41,059 nt of DNA from Tritrichomonas foetus (lineage: Eukaryota > Parabasalia > Tritrichomonadida > Tritrichomonadidae). The stretch lies in NCBI GenBank assembly GCA_001839685.1, contig MLAK01000897.1:9500-50558 (forward strand). The letters are read 5' to 3'. The translations under genes and the position numbers were made by a program. Shown piece by piece: positions 18,371 to 27,758 of the stretch (the first letter of the stretch is position 1; each line of letters starts with the position of its first letter). The notes under the pieces were generated by a model. It was given only the letters and a program-made list of their open reading frames with translations. It made no database searches and was not told the origin of the DNA.

Positions 18371-18998
18371 ATGGCCACGAAATATGACCAGATAAATAAA
18401 GAAAAAGTAATTGGGGAAATTTGATAGTTTATATGGTCAGAGTTTCACAAATAACGAATTTTTAAAAAATAATTTGGGAACCGTAATGACTGCATCTCCG
18501 CGAGACAATAATTTAAACTTTCAACTGAACAGATTACCTCAAATCAATGCTGACAAGGAGATGCAACTTGTCTATTTCCTCGAAAAGCCTATTGATAGCC
18601 GCGAAAATGTTTATTCTCCACTTTTTGCCGCCGACAGAGAAAAAATTCCGCCAATTGTGATGTCGAAGCCACCACCAAAAATTGTTACAATGAAAGGCGA
18701 ATCAGTAGATGAACTGAAAAAGGAATGGGAAAAAAGATTTTCGAGATTCCACATTCATCCCAACCACAACGATTATACCTGCCGCTCGCATTCATCAATG
18801 AGCTACCCAACTTTAGCTCAACGACAGATCCAGCCTAAAAACGATCCATTAAACGTTTTGCCGATTGAAGATATTTCCAATTTACGACATCACCAAGTTC
18901 AAGGTCCAACTCAACAGCTTTCACACTTACCAAAGCTTAGATGTCTGCCTGCTGAGTTACAGAACCAGAAGCGCCGCAATATTAAGCGAAGATATTAA
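18371..18998 (+). CDS. Unknown protein, 5' end apparently frameshifted
   Basis: I do not recognise this protein. The main frame is open from 18411 to 18998 but begins right after a TAA. Its first ATG is at 18486 (170 residues), which would discard coding-looking sequence such as FDSLYGQSFTNNEF. An ATG at 18371 opens a second frame (MATKYDQINKEKVIG) that ends at TGA 18422. Dropping one G from the GGGG run at 18413-18416 fuses the two frames into one protein of about 208 residues. A TCAGTT lies 9 nt upstream of 18371, which suits a trichomonad initiator. The product is Pro-, Gln- and Asn-rich, has a KPPPK segment and a very basic end (QKRRNIKRRY). It is divergent from the AP-5 beta gene, 146 bp away. 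Confidence 0.55.
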
Positions 18999-19468
18999 TA
19001 TCAAGATTATTCTCCACTTTTCGAGTTCAATTTGTTCATCTAGTTGTTGTTTGTTATTAATAAATGTTTGTATTTTATGCCTACTTATCTGTATACTTTT
19101 AAATAGTTATTATGAAGCCTTTTTCATGAGATTATAAATAATTATTATTCCTCAACTCGGAAAAGTCAAAAAGCATGTGCTTATTCATGAAGAGATATAT
19201 CTTATTCTAATAAATAATAGAGAGAGAATGGTCTAGTATTGAGAGATTTCACATATCTGACAATATTATTTAATCTTCAAGAAGAAGAAAATGTTTTTTT
19301 TGTTTCGAATCAGTTGGAATGATTTAGTTGAGTCCAAAAAAGGAAGCTAAAAATTAATGACCAGTATCACATATGATGTAAGCTATACTGTTATCTATAA
19401 AGAGATTTGAATTCTACCAAGTCAGTAACAATTTAAATTTATTCATAGTAATGGCGAAAAACAAAAAT
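18999..19468. other. Convergent intergenic region
   Basis: About 470 bp between the 3' ends of two convergent genes. The unknown gene's reading frames fade out here. AT-rich, with no recognisable feature. Confidence 0.7.
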
Positions 19469-20812
19469 CTATGAATTAATAATATTATTTCTTTTCCAGT
19501 TTCTTCCAGGTGGTGTGTATTCTTTTTCATCATTCGTCAATTGCTTCTTTTTCTTGATGACTTTTTTAGGAGTTATTTCAAAATTTACTCTCTTTCTAGT
19601 CCTTTCTGATCTTCTTAGTCCATCGGGAATAATAACAATTTCGTTTTCTTTCAATTTTCTTGCTTCAATTTCTTCTTTTTCTTTCTGCTTTTTAATTTTT
19701 TCCATTTCCCTCTTCCTTTGCATAATCATTTTTTTGTTCATTCCCTTTGGCCTCCCTCTTCTGTTCTTAAACTCTCCATCATGACTTTTAAAATCAACGA
19801 AACCTTCATTGACATCATCAGCCATTCCATTCTTATTTTCATTAAGTAAATTCTTTTGTTCATTTCTACAATGATTTAAAATTTCCTGGTGGTGGCTCTT
19901 AATTTGTATTTTAGAGCTAGTTTTATATGTGGTTTGCTGGTCTGATAGATTGTGAATTTGATTTAAGTTTGTTATTTCTGTTTTTTTAAAGAGTTTGTCA
20001 TTTTGTGATAAAATAAGGTCTCCATTTAACACTATTTCGATTGGGAAATGGTTATTTAAATCACAACTATGAATTAAAGCATCAATAATAAAATTTTCAT
20101 TGAAGTTTTTCTTTTGAGTAAAGAAATAGTCAAATCTCGTGGAAATTTTGTCATTTTCAATGAGAGTGAATTGTTGAAGATTTGGATTTTTGAATCGGAA
20201 TAATTCAATTAGTTCATTTTCCTCGATAAAATTTTTAAATGTGCGAATTTCTTCTTCAATAAATTCAGGCTGTTGATATAAATTCACGTCACTGACATCT
20301 AAATTGTTTTCCATTATTCCAAAAGAACCACAAATTATCAAAATTTTATCAGTATGATAAACTTTAAGTAATCTGCTTAAATTTAGAAAATATTTTTGAA
20401 CATTGAGATGATTTGAAGGTACTCTGACATTAAACAAAATAAATTTATCATATTCAGTAACAACAATATTCAAATATGCATCATTTTTATTATCATTGTC
20501 ATTTTCATTATGTGATGAAATAGGAAATATTCGAGTTGGTGAATATTTGGTGTAAACAGACAAATAGTGAGTTAGATGATCATCAAATGTTTCTTCAAAA
20601 AAGTATCCATGATATCCATTAAGTTTAAAATTATCAATCATGAAATTTTCTTCACTTTGATCAATAATATCTTGGATACAAATAATATCTGGTTCTATTA
20701 TTTTAATAAACTCGTTAAAATTATTATTCCATTGATTTTTTAAAGATGATGCATCAAAAGAAACTATTTTTAGAGAAGTAGAAGGCGACACACGCTGTGA
20801 ATTTGTTGACAT
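19469..20812 (-). CDS. ExoIII/APE1-fold protein, degenerate, with AT-hook tail
   Basis: A 447-residue protein. Residues about 13-270 follow the endonuclease/exonuclease/phosphatase fold of APE1 and ExoIII in order: LKIVSFDASSLK, PDIICIQDI, a V-P strand, IICGSFGIM, STRFDYFFT and LNNHFPIEI. Most catalytic positions differ. The WN motif is FD, the metal-binding Glu is Asp48, GDLN has become GSFG (both catalytic Asp and Asn lost), and the final SDH is NNH with only His kept. It is therefore probably not an active AP endonuclease. A linker leads to a basic tail with an AT-hook core RRGRPKG (351-357; DNA 19742-19762), a charged helix, and RRSERTRKR. AT-hooks bind the minor groove of AT-rich DNA. 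A chromatin or DNA-damage scaffold is my inference. The stop is TAG. Confidence 0.7.
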   Translation of the reverse strand: MSTNSQRVSPSTSLKIVSFDASSLKNQWNNNFNEFIKIIEPDIICIQDIIDQSEENFMIDNFKLNGYHGYFFEETFDDHLTHYLSVYTKYSPTRIFPISSHNENDNDNKNDAYLNIVVTEYDKFILFNVRVPSNHLNVQKYFLNLSRLLKVYHTDKILIICGSFGIMENNLDVSDVNLYQQPEFIEEEIRTFKNFIEENELIELFRFKNPNLQQFTLIENDKISTRFDYFFTQKKNFNENFIIDALIHSCDLNNHFPIEIVLNGDLILSQNDKLFKKTEITNLNQIHNLSDQQTTYKTSSKIQIKSHHQEILNHCRNEQKNLLNENKNGMADDVNEGFVDFKSHDGEFKNRRGRPKGMNKKMIMQRKREMEKIKKQKEKEEIEARKLKENEIVIIPDGLRRSERTRKRVNFEITPKKVIKKKKQLTNDEKEYTPPGRNWKRNNIINS

Positions 20813-20982
20813 TTTTGTTTCACTTTAACCGCTTGGTAAATTGACCATAACCGTCATTCGAAAGTTATTTTTTTCATACATAAAAGAATATGATAAAAAC
20901 AACAAGATAGTAATTAAATTGTTGTTATCAATGACTCTAACAATTAAGGAACCTTTTTAATGATTCACGAGAGTACATTATT

Positions 20983-21001
20983 AAAAAAAAAAAAAAAAAA
21001 A
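20983..21001 (+). repeat. Poly(A) tract, 19 A
   Basis: An uninterrupted homopolymer between two minus-strand genes (20813-21052), 3' of the acyltransferase gene's stop on that strand. The rest of this 240-bp spacer shows nothing else. Confidence 0.9.
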
Positions 21002-21052
21002 GAGTTGTCATTATAAAGGTAAATTCGCATACTAAATTTTATTAAATCAGAA

Positions 21053-22309
21053 TTAAGTGAATTTTAGACTATACCTTTTTGAAGCAGAATATTCTGCTTG
21101 GAATTTTCTAAGTTCATCAAAGGCATCTTCAACTTTAGTATCGAGTGGAATATTCATTATAGAGTGTTTAATTGCATTTAAAATTACATCAGCTTCTTCA
21201 TCTCTCATTCGACATTGGGTATATCTCAAGCGTAGGATTAAATCATTTCTTTTTTCATTTTTCACACCAAATGTGAGTAAAGAAATTACAGATGGATTAC
21301 TTTTTTCGTTGAATCTTATTTGCATCCAAGCATCTTTGATAGGCTTTTTCAGAACCATCGTACCAACATTTGAAACTTCGGCAGACAAACCTTTATTGTC
21401 GTAATAACATTCATTAATTTTCAAATAGCTTGGCATTTCACCATTTTCCAAACGTTTTTGCATATCTTTTCGTAAAGCTTGAGCAATATCTTTCACTGTT
21501 TGGTTTGGAATAACTGGTGCTTTATGTGATAATATTGTATAAAAACAACAATTAGACCAAGTTAATGCCAAGTTTGTTCGTGATCTCATATCTATACACG
21601 TTGCCATTCCAAAACGGTCTATTTTTCCATTATATGCAGCCATTGATAAAAGAAGAGATGTCCAGAGCTTATCAGTAATATTAAATGATGGTTTTTCTTT
21701 TTGGTTATTTCCTTTAGAAAGGAGTTTGTTTAAGTCAATTACATCAATTTTGTAGCGGCATTCTTCTCCATATTTTTTAGAAGGTTTTTCATATTTCGAC
21801 ACCACATTCGATAATGTTTCTGGATAAACAGCATAAACATCTTTGTTGATGTTATTTATATCATTATAAAAAGCTTCATCCGGTGGGAGGGGAAGTGGGG
21901 AAGAATATTTCAATGTTGAATCATTTTGAAGAAGTTCAACAACTGACTTGTAGAGACCGCCATCACTGATCATGTGATTCGTAGTCAGAGCAATAAATTT
22001 ATCATTATATGCCAATGATGACAAGCCAATTTCATCTGGATGTTTATGATCAAAGATCCAATTACATGCATCTTCACAATTTTTAATTGTATTTGGCATT
22101 TGAATGAACGGTGAACATCCTTTTTTATAATGCAACTCATCACCTTTATCATAAATATTTAAAGGGATATAATTCTGCTGAATTTGATCAAGCAAGTGAG
22201 TGACTTTATTTGATTCTTCAATTTCAACTGCAAGTTGAATATGGGAATGGGCACTCGTAAATGCAATTTCAAACGGTGACTTCTTTCTACAGAGGGTATA
22301 AGGCTTCAT
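21053..22309 (-). CDS. Condensation-type (CoA-dependent) acyltransferase
   Basis: A 418-residue protein with the hallmark HxxxDGG motif as NHMISDGG: His112 would be the catalytic base and Asp116 structural. This places it in the superfamily of chloramphenicol acetyltransferase, NRPS condensation domains, BAHD enzymes and fungal alcohol acetyltransferases. Two lobes can be made out: residues 1-180 carry the motif, and 200-418 contain the second-lobe strands (ATCIDMRSR, VSNVGTMVL). It probably moves an acyl group from CoA or a thioester to an alcohol or amine; the substrate is unknown. It stands alone, with no thiolation or adenylation domain beside it. The start is the only good ATG and has TCATTA 17 nt upstream. 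No signal peptide or membrane helix is seen. Confidence 0.7.
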   Translation of the reverse strand: MKPYTLCRKKSPFEIAFTSAHSHIQLAVEIEESNKVTHLLDQIQQNYIPLNIYDKGDELHYKKGCSPFIQMPNTIKNCEDACNWIFDHKHPDEIGLSSLAYNDKFIALTTNHMISDGGLYKSVVELLQNDSTLKYSSPLPLPPDEAFYNDINNINKDVYAVYPETLSNVVSKYEKPSKKYGEECRYKIDVIDLNKLLSKGNNQKEKPSFNITDKLWTSLLLSMAAYNGKIDRFGMATCIDMRSRTNLALTWSNCCFYTILSHKAPVIPNQTVKDIAQALRKDMQKRLENGEMPSYLKINECYYDNKGLSAEVSNVGTMVLKKPIKDAWMQIRFNEKSNPSVISLLTFGVKNEKRNDLILRLRYTQCRMRDEEADVILNAIKHSIMNIPLDTKVEDAFDELRKFQAEYSASKRYSLKFT

Positions 22310-22322
22310 CTGACAGAGAAAA

Positions 22323-22328
22323 TAATGA
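22323..22328 (-). promoter_or_regulatory. Initiator-like TCATTA
   Basis: On the minus strand this reads TCATTA, a perfect trichomonad initiator. Its A would give a 17-nt leader to the ATG at 22309 of the acyltransferase gene. Confidence 0.5.
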
Positions 22329-22470
22329 AGTGTATAATTCAGATGTTATGTGGTTGAATGCATTCAATTTTTATCGTACTCGACCAAAAGACCAAACTTG
22401 ATAATCATTTTATTAATCTTCTTAGATCACTTTAATCATTTTATTATATAAAAAAGGAATAATAATATGA

Positions 22471-22472
<2 letters not shown>

Positions 22473-22513
<41 letters not shown>
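22473..22513 (+). repeat. Poly(T) tract, 41 T
   Basis: An uninterrupted run of 41 T followed by C and 7 T, in the 288-bp spacer between the cyclase stop and the acyltransferase promoter. It reads as poly(A) on the strand of both genes. The length is probably unstable. Confidence 0.95.
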
Positions 22514-22597
22514 CTTTTTTTAGTTTTAAAATTAAAATTAAATGTTCAGACATTACATATTTATCTTTATTTTCTAATTAAAATGTATTTATATTAT

Positions 22598-25500
22598 TTA
22601 TTGTCCTGATTCTTCCACCTTTATTATGTGCTCAAATGACATAATATCACGGTCAGACTGTAAGAAGAATGATCCATTTTGTATTGGTCTAACAATGTAA
22701 GCCATTCTTTTTCCTTTTCCTTTGAGTTCAATTTCCCCTCTTTGTTCAATATTAAAGCTCATATCACTGATGAGTTCATATGTAGTTTGTGATATTTGAA
22801 CAGTCATTGGAATACAAGTGCTCTGCAAACGTGAAGAAACATTGATTGGATCGCCAATAATGTCGAACGTTGGCTTATCTGTTCCAAGAACACCTGCAAT
22901 GAGAGGTCCATCTGTATTTACACCTATACGAACTTGTAAGTTTGATTCGAGTACTGAGTTAGCTTCATCCAGTGCTGTGAGTGCATCAAGACCGAAATGA
23001 ACAACTTGTGAAGCATGATTTTGTGGTGGTTCTTCAGGTGTGAAAAGGCCAGCAGCTGCCATATAAACATCACCAATGAGTTTGATTTTGGTCATAGGGT
23101 TATATTTTGTTGCAGCAGCATCGAACTTAGCAAAAATAATTGAAAGGTTTGACATTATTTGGGTTGGTGAAAGTGTGGATGAATAATCAGACCAACGAAC
23201 AATATCTACAAATACGATGGTTGCTGATGGAACAGAGAAGGAAATATCTGTTTCACCTTGGTTAAGACGAGTAACAATATCACGTGGAAGAATTTGGAAT
23301 AATAAATGCTCACTTTGTGCTTTAGCTGCTTCTGCTTCTTGTTTATGACGTTGAAGTTCTGTTTGATCACGTAAAACAATAGCAAAAGATTTGGCAACGC
23401 CATTTTCCGCAATTCCCAAAACAGTAACATGAACTGGTATCGTATTGTCATCATCACTTTTACCAATTGCATCTGTCTCATAGATCATTGAGCATTGGCC
23501 ATGTCTCATCAGTTGAAGTTGATGGAATACATTTTGAGATGTTTCTTCCTGTAATACACAACTGATATTTTGACCTAAAAGCTGTTCTGGTGTGTATCCA
23601 AATAAATCAGTTACTGCATGATTAACAACTTCAATTGATTCATTCTTATTTAAGCATAAAACACTATCATGGGACATAAATATGACACTTTTTGATGCTG
23701 TCATTTTATCATCATTTTTTTCGGCCTTCTTATTCAATAAGTAGTTCATTAAAGAATGGTTGGATGTACAAGCAATTGGTGGAACTCTTCTTAGAAGTTG
23801 TAACCCGCCTTTATAAGCAGTATCAAGTTTATTTATGTAGAAATTCATTATGAATGTACCAAAAATACTATATACAATACCAACAATAAGTAGAATTAAC
23901 AAAATTAAACGCAATTTTGAAATAGCAGTTTCTGCATTTTCACTTAATAAAGTTGATACAGAAAAGAGTGGATCAATCAAGTGATTGTTAGCAATGTGGA
24001 GCATATGATAATATGTTCCATTTGCTGTGAAATTATAGTGTTCTGGTGATCTAAAAATATCAGTGGCGAGTGTTAGAAATATTGTGATTGATTTTTCGGC
24101 AGATGAGCATCTGTAATTATCGTGGAAGTCTCCATAACTTTCTTCACTAGTGCATGTTTCAGTAAAATGGATTTCATCAATTTGTTCATTAAAATTAATG
24201 CATGGGTGACTCTTATGAGATCCTTTCAACAAATTATTATTGGATTCTGTTAACTTTTGGAGTGCAACTATTCCATTTTGAACAGCTGTATCTGTATTTC
24301 CAATATTTGAAGTAAATCCAGGATATTTATATGCAATTGCGAATGTTGCATATACAATTGATTCAAAAATATGACATGCTCTTTGTGTTCCTTGGTAGAG
24401 CCATTCATTCATATCATAAAATTGAGTGTTCTCCTGATCAGCAACTAAAATAATAATCACCATTAGAATAAGGCCCACAATTAAGCTAAATATGATAGAA
24501 ATTGTGATAATTTCAGGTTGAATCCGATTTTTACTGAGCGGTTCATTGGTATTGTCATCTAAAGTATCTGACTCATATTTGAAAGTTTTTGCAGCATCTT
24601 TTCTTGTTTGTTCATCAAGGTTTTTCATCAAATCAAGCATAAACTTCAATTCTTTATAGTATTTGAAGGCAAGAAATAGTAGTATTGGGCACGTAAATAA
24701 TGCATATACTACAGTAACTATAACAGCTATAATGATGTTGATTTTTGAGTAATTGTCTGAAGTATTTTTAATATCAGCACCCATTAATTCTTCCATATAA
24801 TCGAATTGTTGAGTAACATATCCTAAGTTTGAGAATAATTCACACACTATGTGATTATGATTAAATTTGGCACCATCCGGGCGAACTCCATCTGAAATTT
24901 TCGCGATTTCTCTTAATCTCATAATCATAAAAATTAGGGACACTTTTAGAGTCTGTTGAACAATCTTGTTTGTCCTGTTGTCATTCACACAAAAATTAAA
25001 AGAGGTATTTTTGGTTGCAAGTGGTGATGCAAATGTCAAAGTATTTATACCTGTTGCAGCCAGATCAAGAACACTGCCAAGATAAGTTTCAAGATTAGTT
25101 TTAGAGAATGTCACCCATCGAATAATTTCTTCAAGTTTGTCTGAATCAAACTTAATATTGTGATTATTAGATGTAATTGATGGTGTTTCAATTTGTACGA
25201 TGAGTTCATCATCAAATAGTCCAAGATCATAAATCCAATAATAGCACAAAATTGCAATCCCTGCATCAATTCCATATCTGACTTTGTTGAATACAAATTG
25301 TCTTTCCATAGAATCTTTCATGATATTATATCTATTATAATAAAATACATAAAGGAATACAAGAAGTGCAATAAGAAGAGCAGCTGCAAAAACACTCATG
25401 ACTTTCAATGCAGATGAATATGATGATCTTCTAGTAAGCAGGGAGCGTTGAAATGCAAGGCGAAGTCTATGCATCGAAAATAGTTGTTTAGAAAGTGTTT

Positions 25501-27286
25501 CTTCAACCTCTACATCAAGTTCGCCATCAATAGTTCCTGTTGTCATTGACGAATTATGATTGCTTCCACTTCCTGATGCTTGTGATCCATTATTAAGCTT
25601 ATTTTTTGTAATGAAGTGTCCTTTAACATTAACAATGTCTTTCTTCAGATAGTCTGGGACAACATGAATTAAACTTCGAAAAGAATGATCAATTACAAAA
25701 TTCTTTCCTTGTTCAATTAAATCTGCTCTGTGTTTCATTTTGACTCCTTCAATGAAGTCGGTTCCGCATTCAATCAAGAAAATTTGGAATTCTTCAGCTA
25801 ATCTAATATTATTAGGCCATTTTTCGATACTTTCATTAAATAAAGCTTTTCCCATATCAGTGAATATTCTTAATTGATAGAATATATCTGGTGAGTTTGG
25901 CATATTTGACCAAAATCCTCTGGATCCATTTATTCCTTTAATTGTCGTATGTTTCATTTCAACAAGTCTATCATTGATTTCAATTGATGCTGAAGATTGC
26001 CTAACACTGATAATTTTATGAACTTCATAAAGGAGGAATCTTTGTGAAAATGTTAGACCGCTCTTTTGGATGGCAATTGAAAAGAAAAAGTTCATGAGAC
26101 GGCTTTCACTTGGGAAAAGTGCCAAAATTTGAATGATATAACAAACTAAATCTTTGTTATTATCAAAAGCCTCAGCAGCAAATTTGACAAGTGAAAAATC
26201 AATAAATAAGTCACTGTAATTTAAAAGGCCAATATGAATGAAATAGAGACAATTTGGCAAAAATTTGTCAATCTTTAAATCAGAAAACCATTGTTTACGC
26301 ATCTCATCAGAAATATTACTTAATGAACTTCCTTCTTTAGCTTCAATATCATCACCAATCATTGATTTATACATTAAATTGTGACTAGCCTTCCTAGCTT
26401 GTTTGTTCATAATGAATCCATAGATAATATTGAAAATAACAAGTGAAGCAAGTTGAACAATAAGATAAGGTAAATATGGAAGTACCTTGTTATTAATTTC
26501 ATACATAATCATACAATCGCAAACAATACATCCCGAGAAAATCGAACTCATGAAATGGTTCATTACAATGCGGGTAAATGGCAAATAAAACATTTTGAAA
26601 ATAAGGTAAACATTGAAAAGAACATGAATGACAATTGTCAATGTATCTAACCAGCGACCATATAATTGAAATACATGTGATATTATGACAAAAATGCTAG
26701 ATACTGATGTAATTATAAAATGAATAGAACTATTGAGTGAGGCAGTTGGACTTGATGATAAATATGGTGACATTGCCATAAATGAATCAACTACATAAAG
26801 AACCACTAAAAAACAAATATAGAAAACCAAAGCTATAACAAAAAATGCAATATCTTTTGGCGTTGAATCTTCAGTTGTGATGACTAAAAATACTTGACCG
26901 ATAAATTGACCTAATGGTATTATGAAACATCTTGGAACGAATTCCAAAATAATTTTTCCAACGTATAAAGTCCATCTAATGAATCTTCTGCTTTTGGAAA
27001 AAATTATACCTAGAATTACGAAAAATAACAAACTAAGTGCAAATAAAACAGCAATTGTAGTAAACGTTATGATGTGATTATCTTCAATAATAAAGAGAAA
27101 TATTGATATGAAATAGTTGTAAAATATTGCGACTGATGAATCCAAATAAACATTTGTGTAAGAATAAGCATTCCAAATCACAACTGAATAAAGTTGGCAT
27201 ATTTCTATTATAATAATGATATAAGAAATAATATCTGGTATTGATACATACTTAAAGATTTCAATCAAGTAACGGAAAAATTGCAT
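22598..27286 (-). CDS. Multi-membrane adenylyl cyclase with PAS domain (gene split by transposon)
   Basis: A 1562-residue class III cyclase. The N-terminal third has about nine membrane helices. Four more follow around 640-1180, flanking extracellular-type loops. Then come a PAS domain (about 1205-1315), a linking helix (HLLFQILPRDIVTRL) and the catalytic domain (about 1350-1545). Metal-binding Asp1361 (FVDIVRWSDY) and Asp1406 (LIGDVYM) are present, as are purine-selecting Lys1402 and Asp1475 (FDIIGD), which indicates ATP rather than GTP, and transition-state Asn1482 and Arg1486. One domain per chain means it must dimerise. Large families of such cyclases are typical of trichomonads. The ATG at 27286 is simply the first in this frame. 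The true N-terminus probably lies at 30757-30842, cut off by the transposon, and one further frame break is needed near 27265-27280. The stop reads TAAA. Confidence 0.9.
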   Translation of the reverse strand: MQFFRYLIEIFKYVSIPDIISYIIIIIEICQLYSVVIWNAYSYTNVYLDSSVAIFYNYFISIFLFIIEDNHIITFTTIAVLFALSLLFFVILGIIFSKSRRFIRWTLYVGKIILEFVPRCFIIPLGQFIGQVFLVITTEDSTPKDIAFFVIALVFYICFLVVLYVVDSFMAMSPYLSSSPTASLNSSIHFIITSVSSIFVIISHVFQLYGRWLDTLTIVIHVLFNVYLIFKMFYLPFTRIVMNHFMSSIFSGCIVCDCMIMYEINNKVLPYLPYLIVQLASLVIFNIIYGFIMNKQARKASHNLMYKSMIGDDIEAKEGSSLSNISDEMRKQWFSDLKIDKFLPNCLYFIHIGLLNYSDLFIDFSLVKFAAEAFDNNKDLVCYIIQILALFPSESRLMNFFFSIAIQKSGLTFSQRFLLYEVHKIISVRQSSASIEINDRLVEMKHTTIKGINGSRGFWSNMPNSPDIFYQLRIFTDMGKALFNESIEKWPNNIRLAEEFQIFLIECGTDFIEGVKMKHRADLIEQGKNFVIDHSFRSLIHVVPDYLKKDIVNVKGHFITKNKLNNGSQASGSGSNHNSSMTTGTIDGELDVEVEETLSKQLFSMHRLRLAFQRSLLTRRSSYSSALKVMSVFAAALLIALLVFLYVFYYNRYNIMKDSMERQFVFNKVRYGIDAGIAILCYYWIYDLGLFDDELIVQIETPSITSNNHNIKFDSDKLEEIIRWVTFSKTNLETYLGSVLDLAATGINTLTFASPLATKNTSFNFCVNDNRTNKIVQQTLKVSLIFMIMRLREIAKISDGVRPDGAKFNHNHIVCELFSNLGYVTQQFDYMEELMGADIKNTSDNYSKINIIIAVIVTVVYALFTCPILLFLAFKYYKELKFMLDLMKNLDEQTRKDAAKTFKYESDTLDDNTNEPLSKNRIQPEIITISIIFSLIVGLILMVIIILVADQENTQFYDMNEWLYQGTQRACHIFESIVYATFAIAYKYPGFTSNIGNTDTAVQNGIVALQKLTESNNNLLKGSHKSHPCINFNEQIDEIHFTETCTSEESYGDFHDNYRCSSAEKSITIFLTLATDIFRSPEHYNFTANGTYYHMLHIANNHLIDPLFSVSTLLSENAETAISKLRLILLILLIVGIVYSIFGTFIMNFYINKLDTAYKGGLQLLRRVPPIACTSNHSLMNYLLNKKAEKNDDKMTASKSVIFMSHDSVLCLNKNESIEVVNHAVTDLFGYTPEQLLGQNISCVLQEETSQNVFHQLQLMRHGQCSMIYETDAIGKSDDDNTIPVHVTVLGIAENGVAKSFAIVLRDQTELQRHKQEAEAAKAQSEHLLFQILPRDIVTRLNQGETDISFSVPSATIVFVDIVRWSDYSSTLSPTQIMSNLSIIFAKFDAAATKYNPMTKIKLIGDVYMAAAGLFTPEEPPQNHASQVVHFGLDALTALDEANSVLESNLQVRIGVNTDGPLIAGVLGTDKPTFDIIGDPINVSSRLQSTCIPMTVQISQTTYELISDMSFNIEQRGEIELKGKGKRMAYIVRPIQNGSFFLQSDRDIMSFEHIIKVEESGQ

Positions 27287-27306
27287 CAAGCTTCGTTGAT
27301 GAAGCT

Positions 27307-27310
27307 TTAA
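27307..27310. repeat. TTAA target-site duplication, left copy
   Basis: TTAA directly outside the left GGGGCAACTGACAT end. It is duplicated at 30757-30760. Joining the flanks with a single TTAA restores the cyclase reading frame, which shows that it is a target duplication. Confidence 0.8.
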
Positions 27311-27324
27311 GGGGCAACTGACAT
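27311..27324 (+). repeat. Left terminal inverted repeat
   Basis: GGGGCAACTGACAT, matching the complement of 30743-30756 without mismatch. Similarity stops right after these 14 bases. Confidence 0.85.
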
Positions 27325-27758
27325 ATGAAGTGACCGAATGAAAAAAATGAAGTGATTGTTTCTATGTGATCTCTCAATCGTGATTTGACAGGATTTATCA
27401 GAAAAGAATTGAATGCATAAAAAATAGTTCTTTCAATTTTTTTTCTGTGTGCATTCAAATGATCATATTAATCGAAAAAAATTCTCTTTATCAGAAGATT
27501 AGTAATGCTTTCTTTTATTCTTTAATTGGTATGCAATAATATATATATATCGAATAATGAAGACTTTTGCGCAAGAAAAAATGGTGCAATTTCATATGAT
27601 TTTGTGATCAAGTTTTGGCGATACAGTTTTAGATAAACATGCATATAGCGTGGGAATTTTAACTTATTTTAAAAGTAATAAAATCGATAAAATATTTATA
27701 TATTATAAAAAAATAGTTACTTAATTGTTTATTTTTCCCCTCCTGTTTTTATAATCTC
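27325..27758. other. Transposon left non-coding end
   Basis: About 430 bp between the left inverted repeat and the stop of the transposase-USP gene. AT-rich, with a short ATATATATAT stretch near 27541. It would be the 3' untranslated part of the element's gene and the sequence just upstream of the truncated cyclase frame. Confidence 0.7.

Noticed and set aside
18371..18440. Ultrashort intron as the cause of the frame break in the small unknown gene
   Set aside because: No CTAAC-like branch motif and CAG end give a continuing frame; a one-G length error explains it better.
27262..27283. Intron at the cyclase N-terminal frame break
   Set aside because: No GT start or branch/acceptor motif is present in the short stretch.
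27289..27289. Non-ATG extensions at 1099, 18411, 27289, 37161 and 40194
   Set aside because: These are TTG codons; nuclear genes of this type start with ATG, so starts were moved to the first ATG or discussed as broken.
27261..27458. Fusion frame running from the transposon's left end into the cyclase N-terminus
   Set aside because: It is open but has no ATG (only TTG) and stops after IFPLLD, so it cannot serve as a cyclase start by itself.
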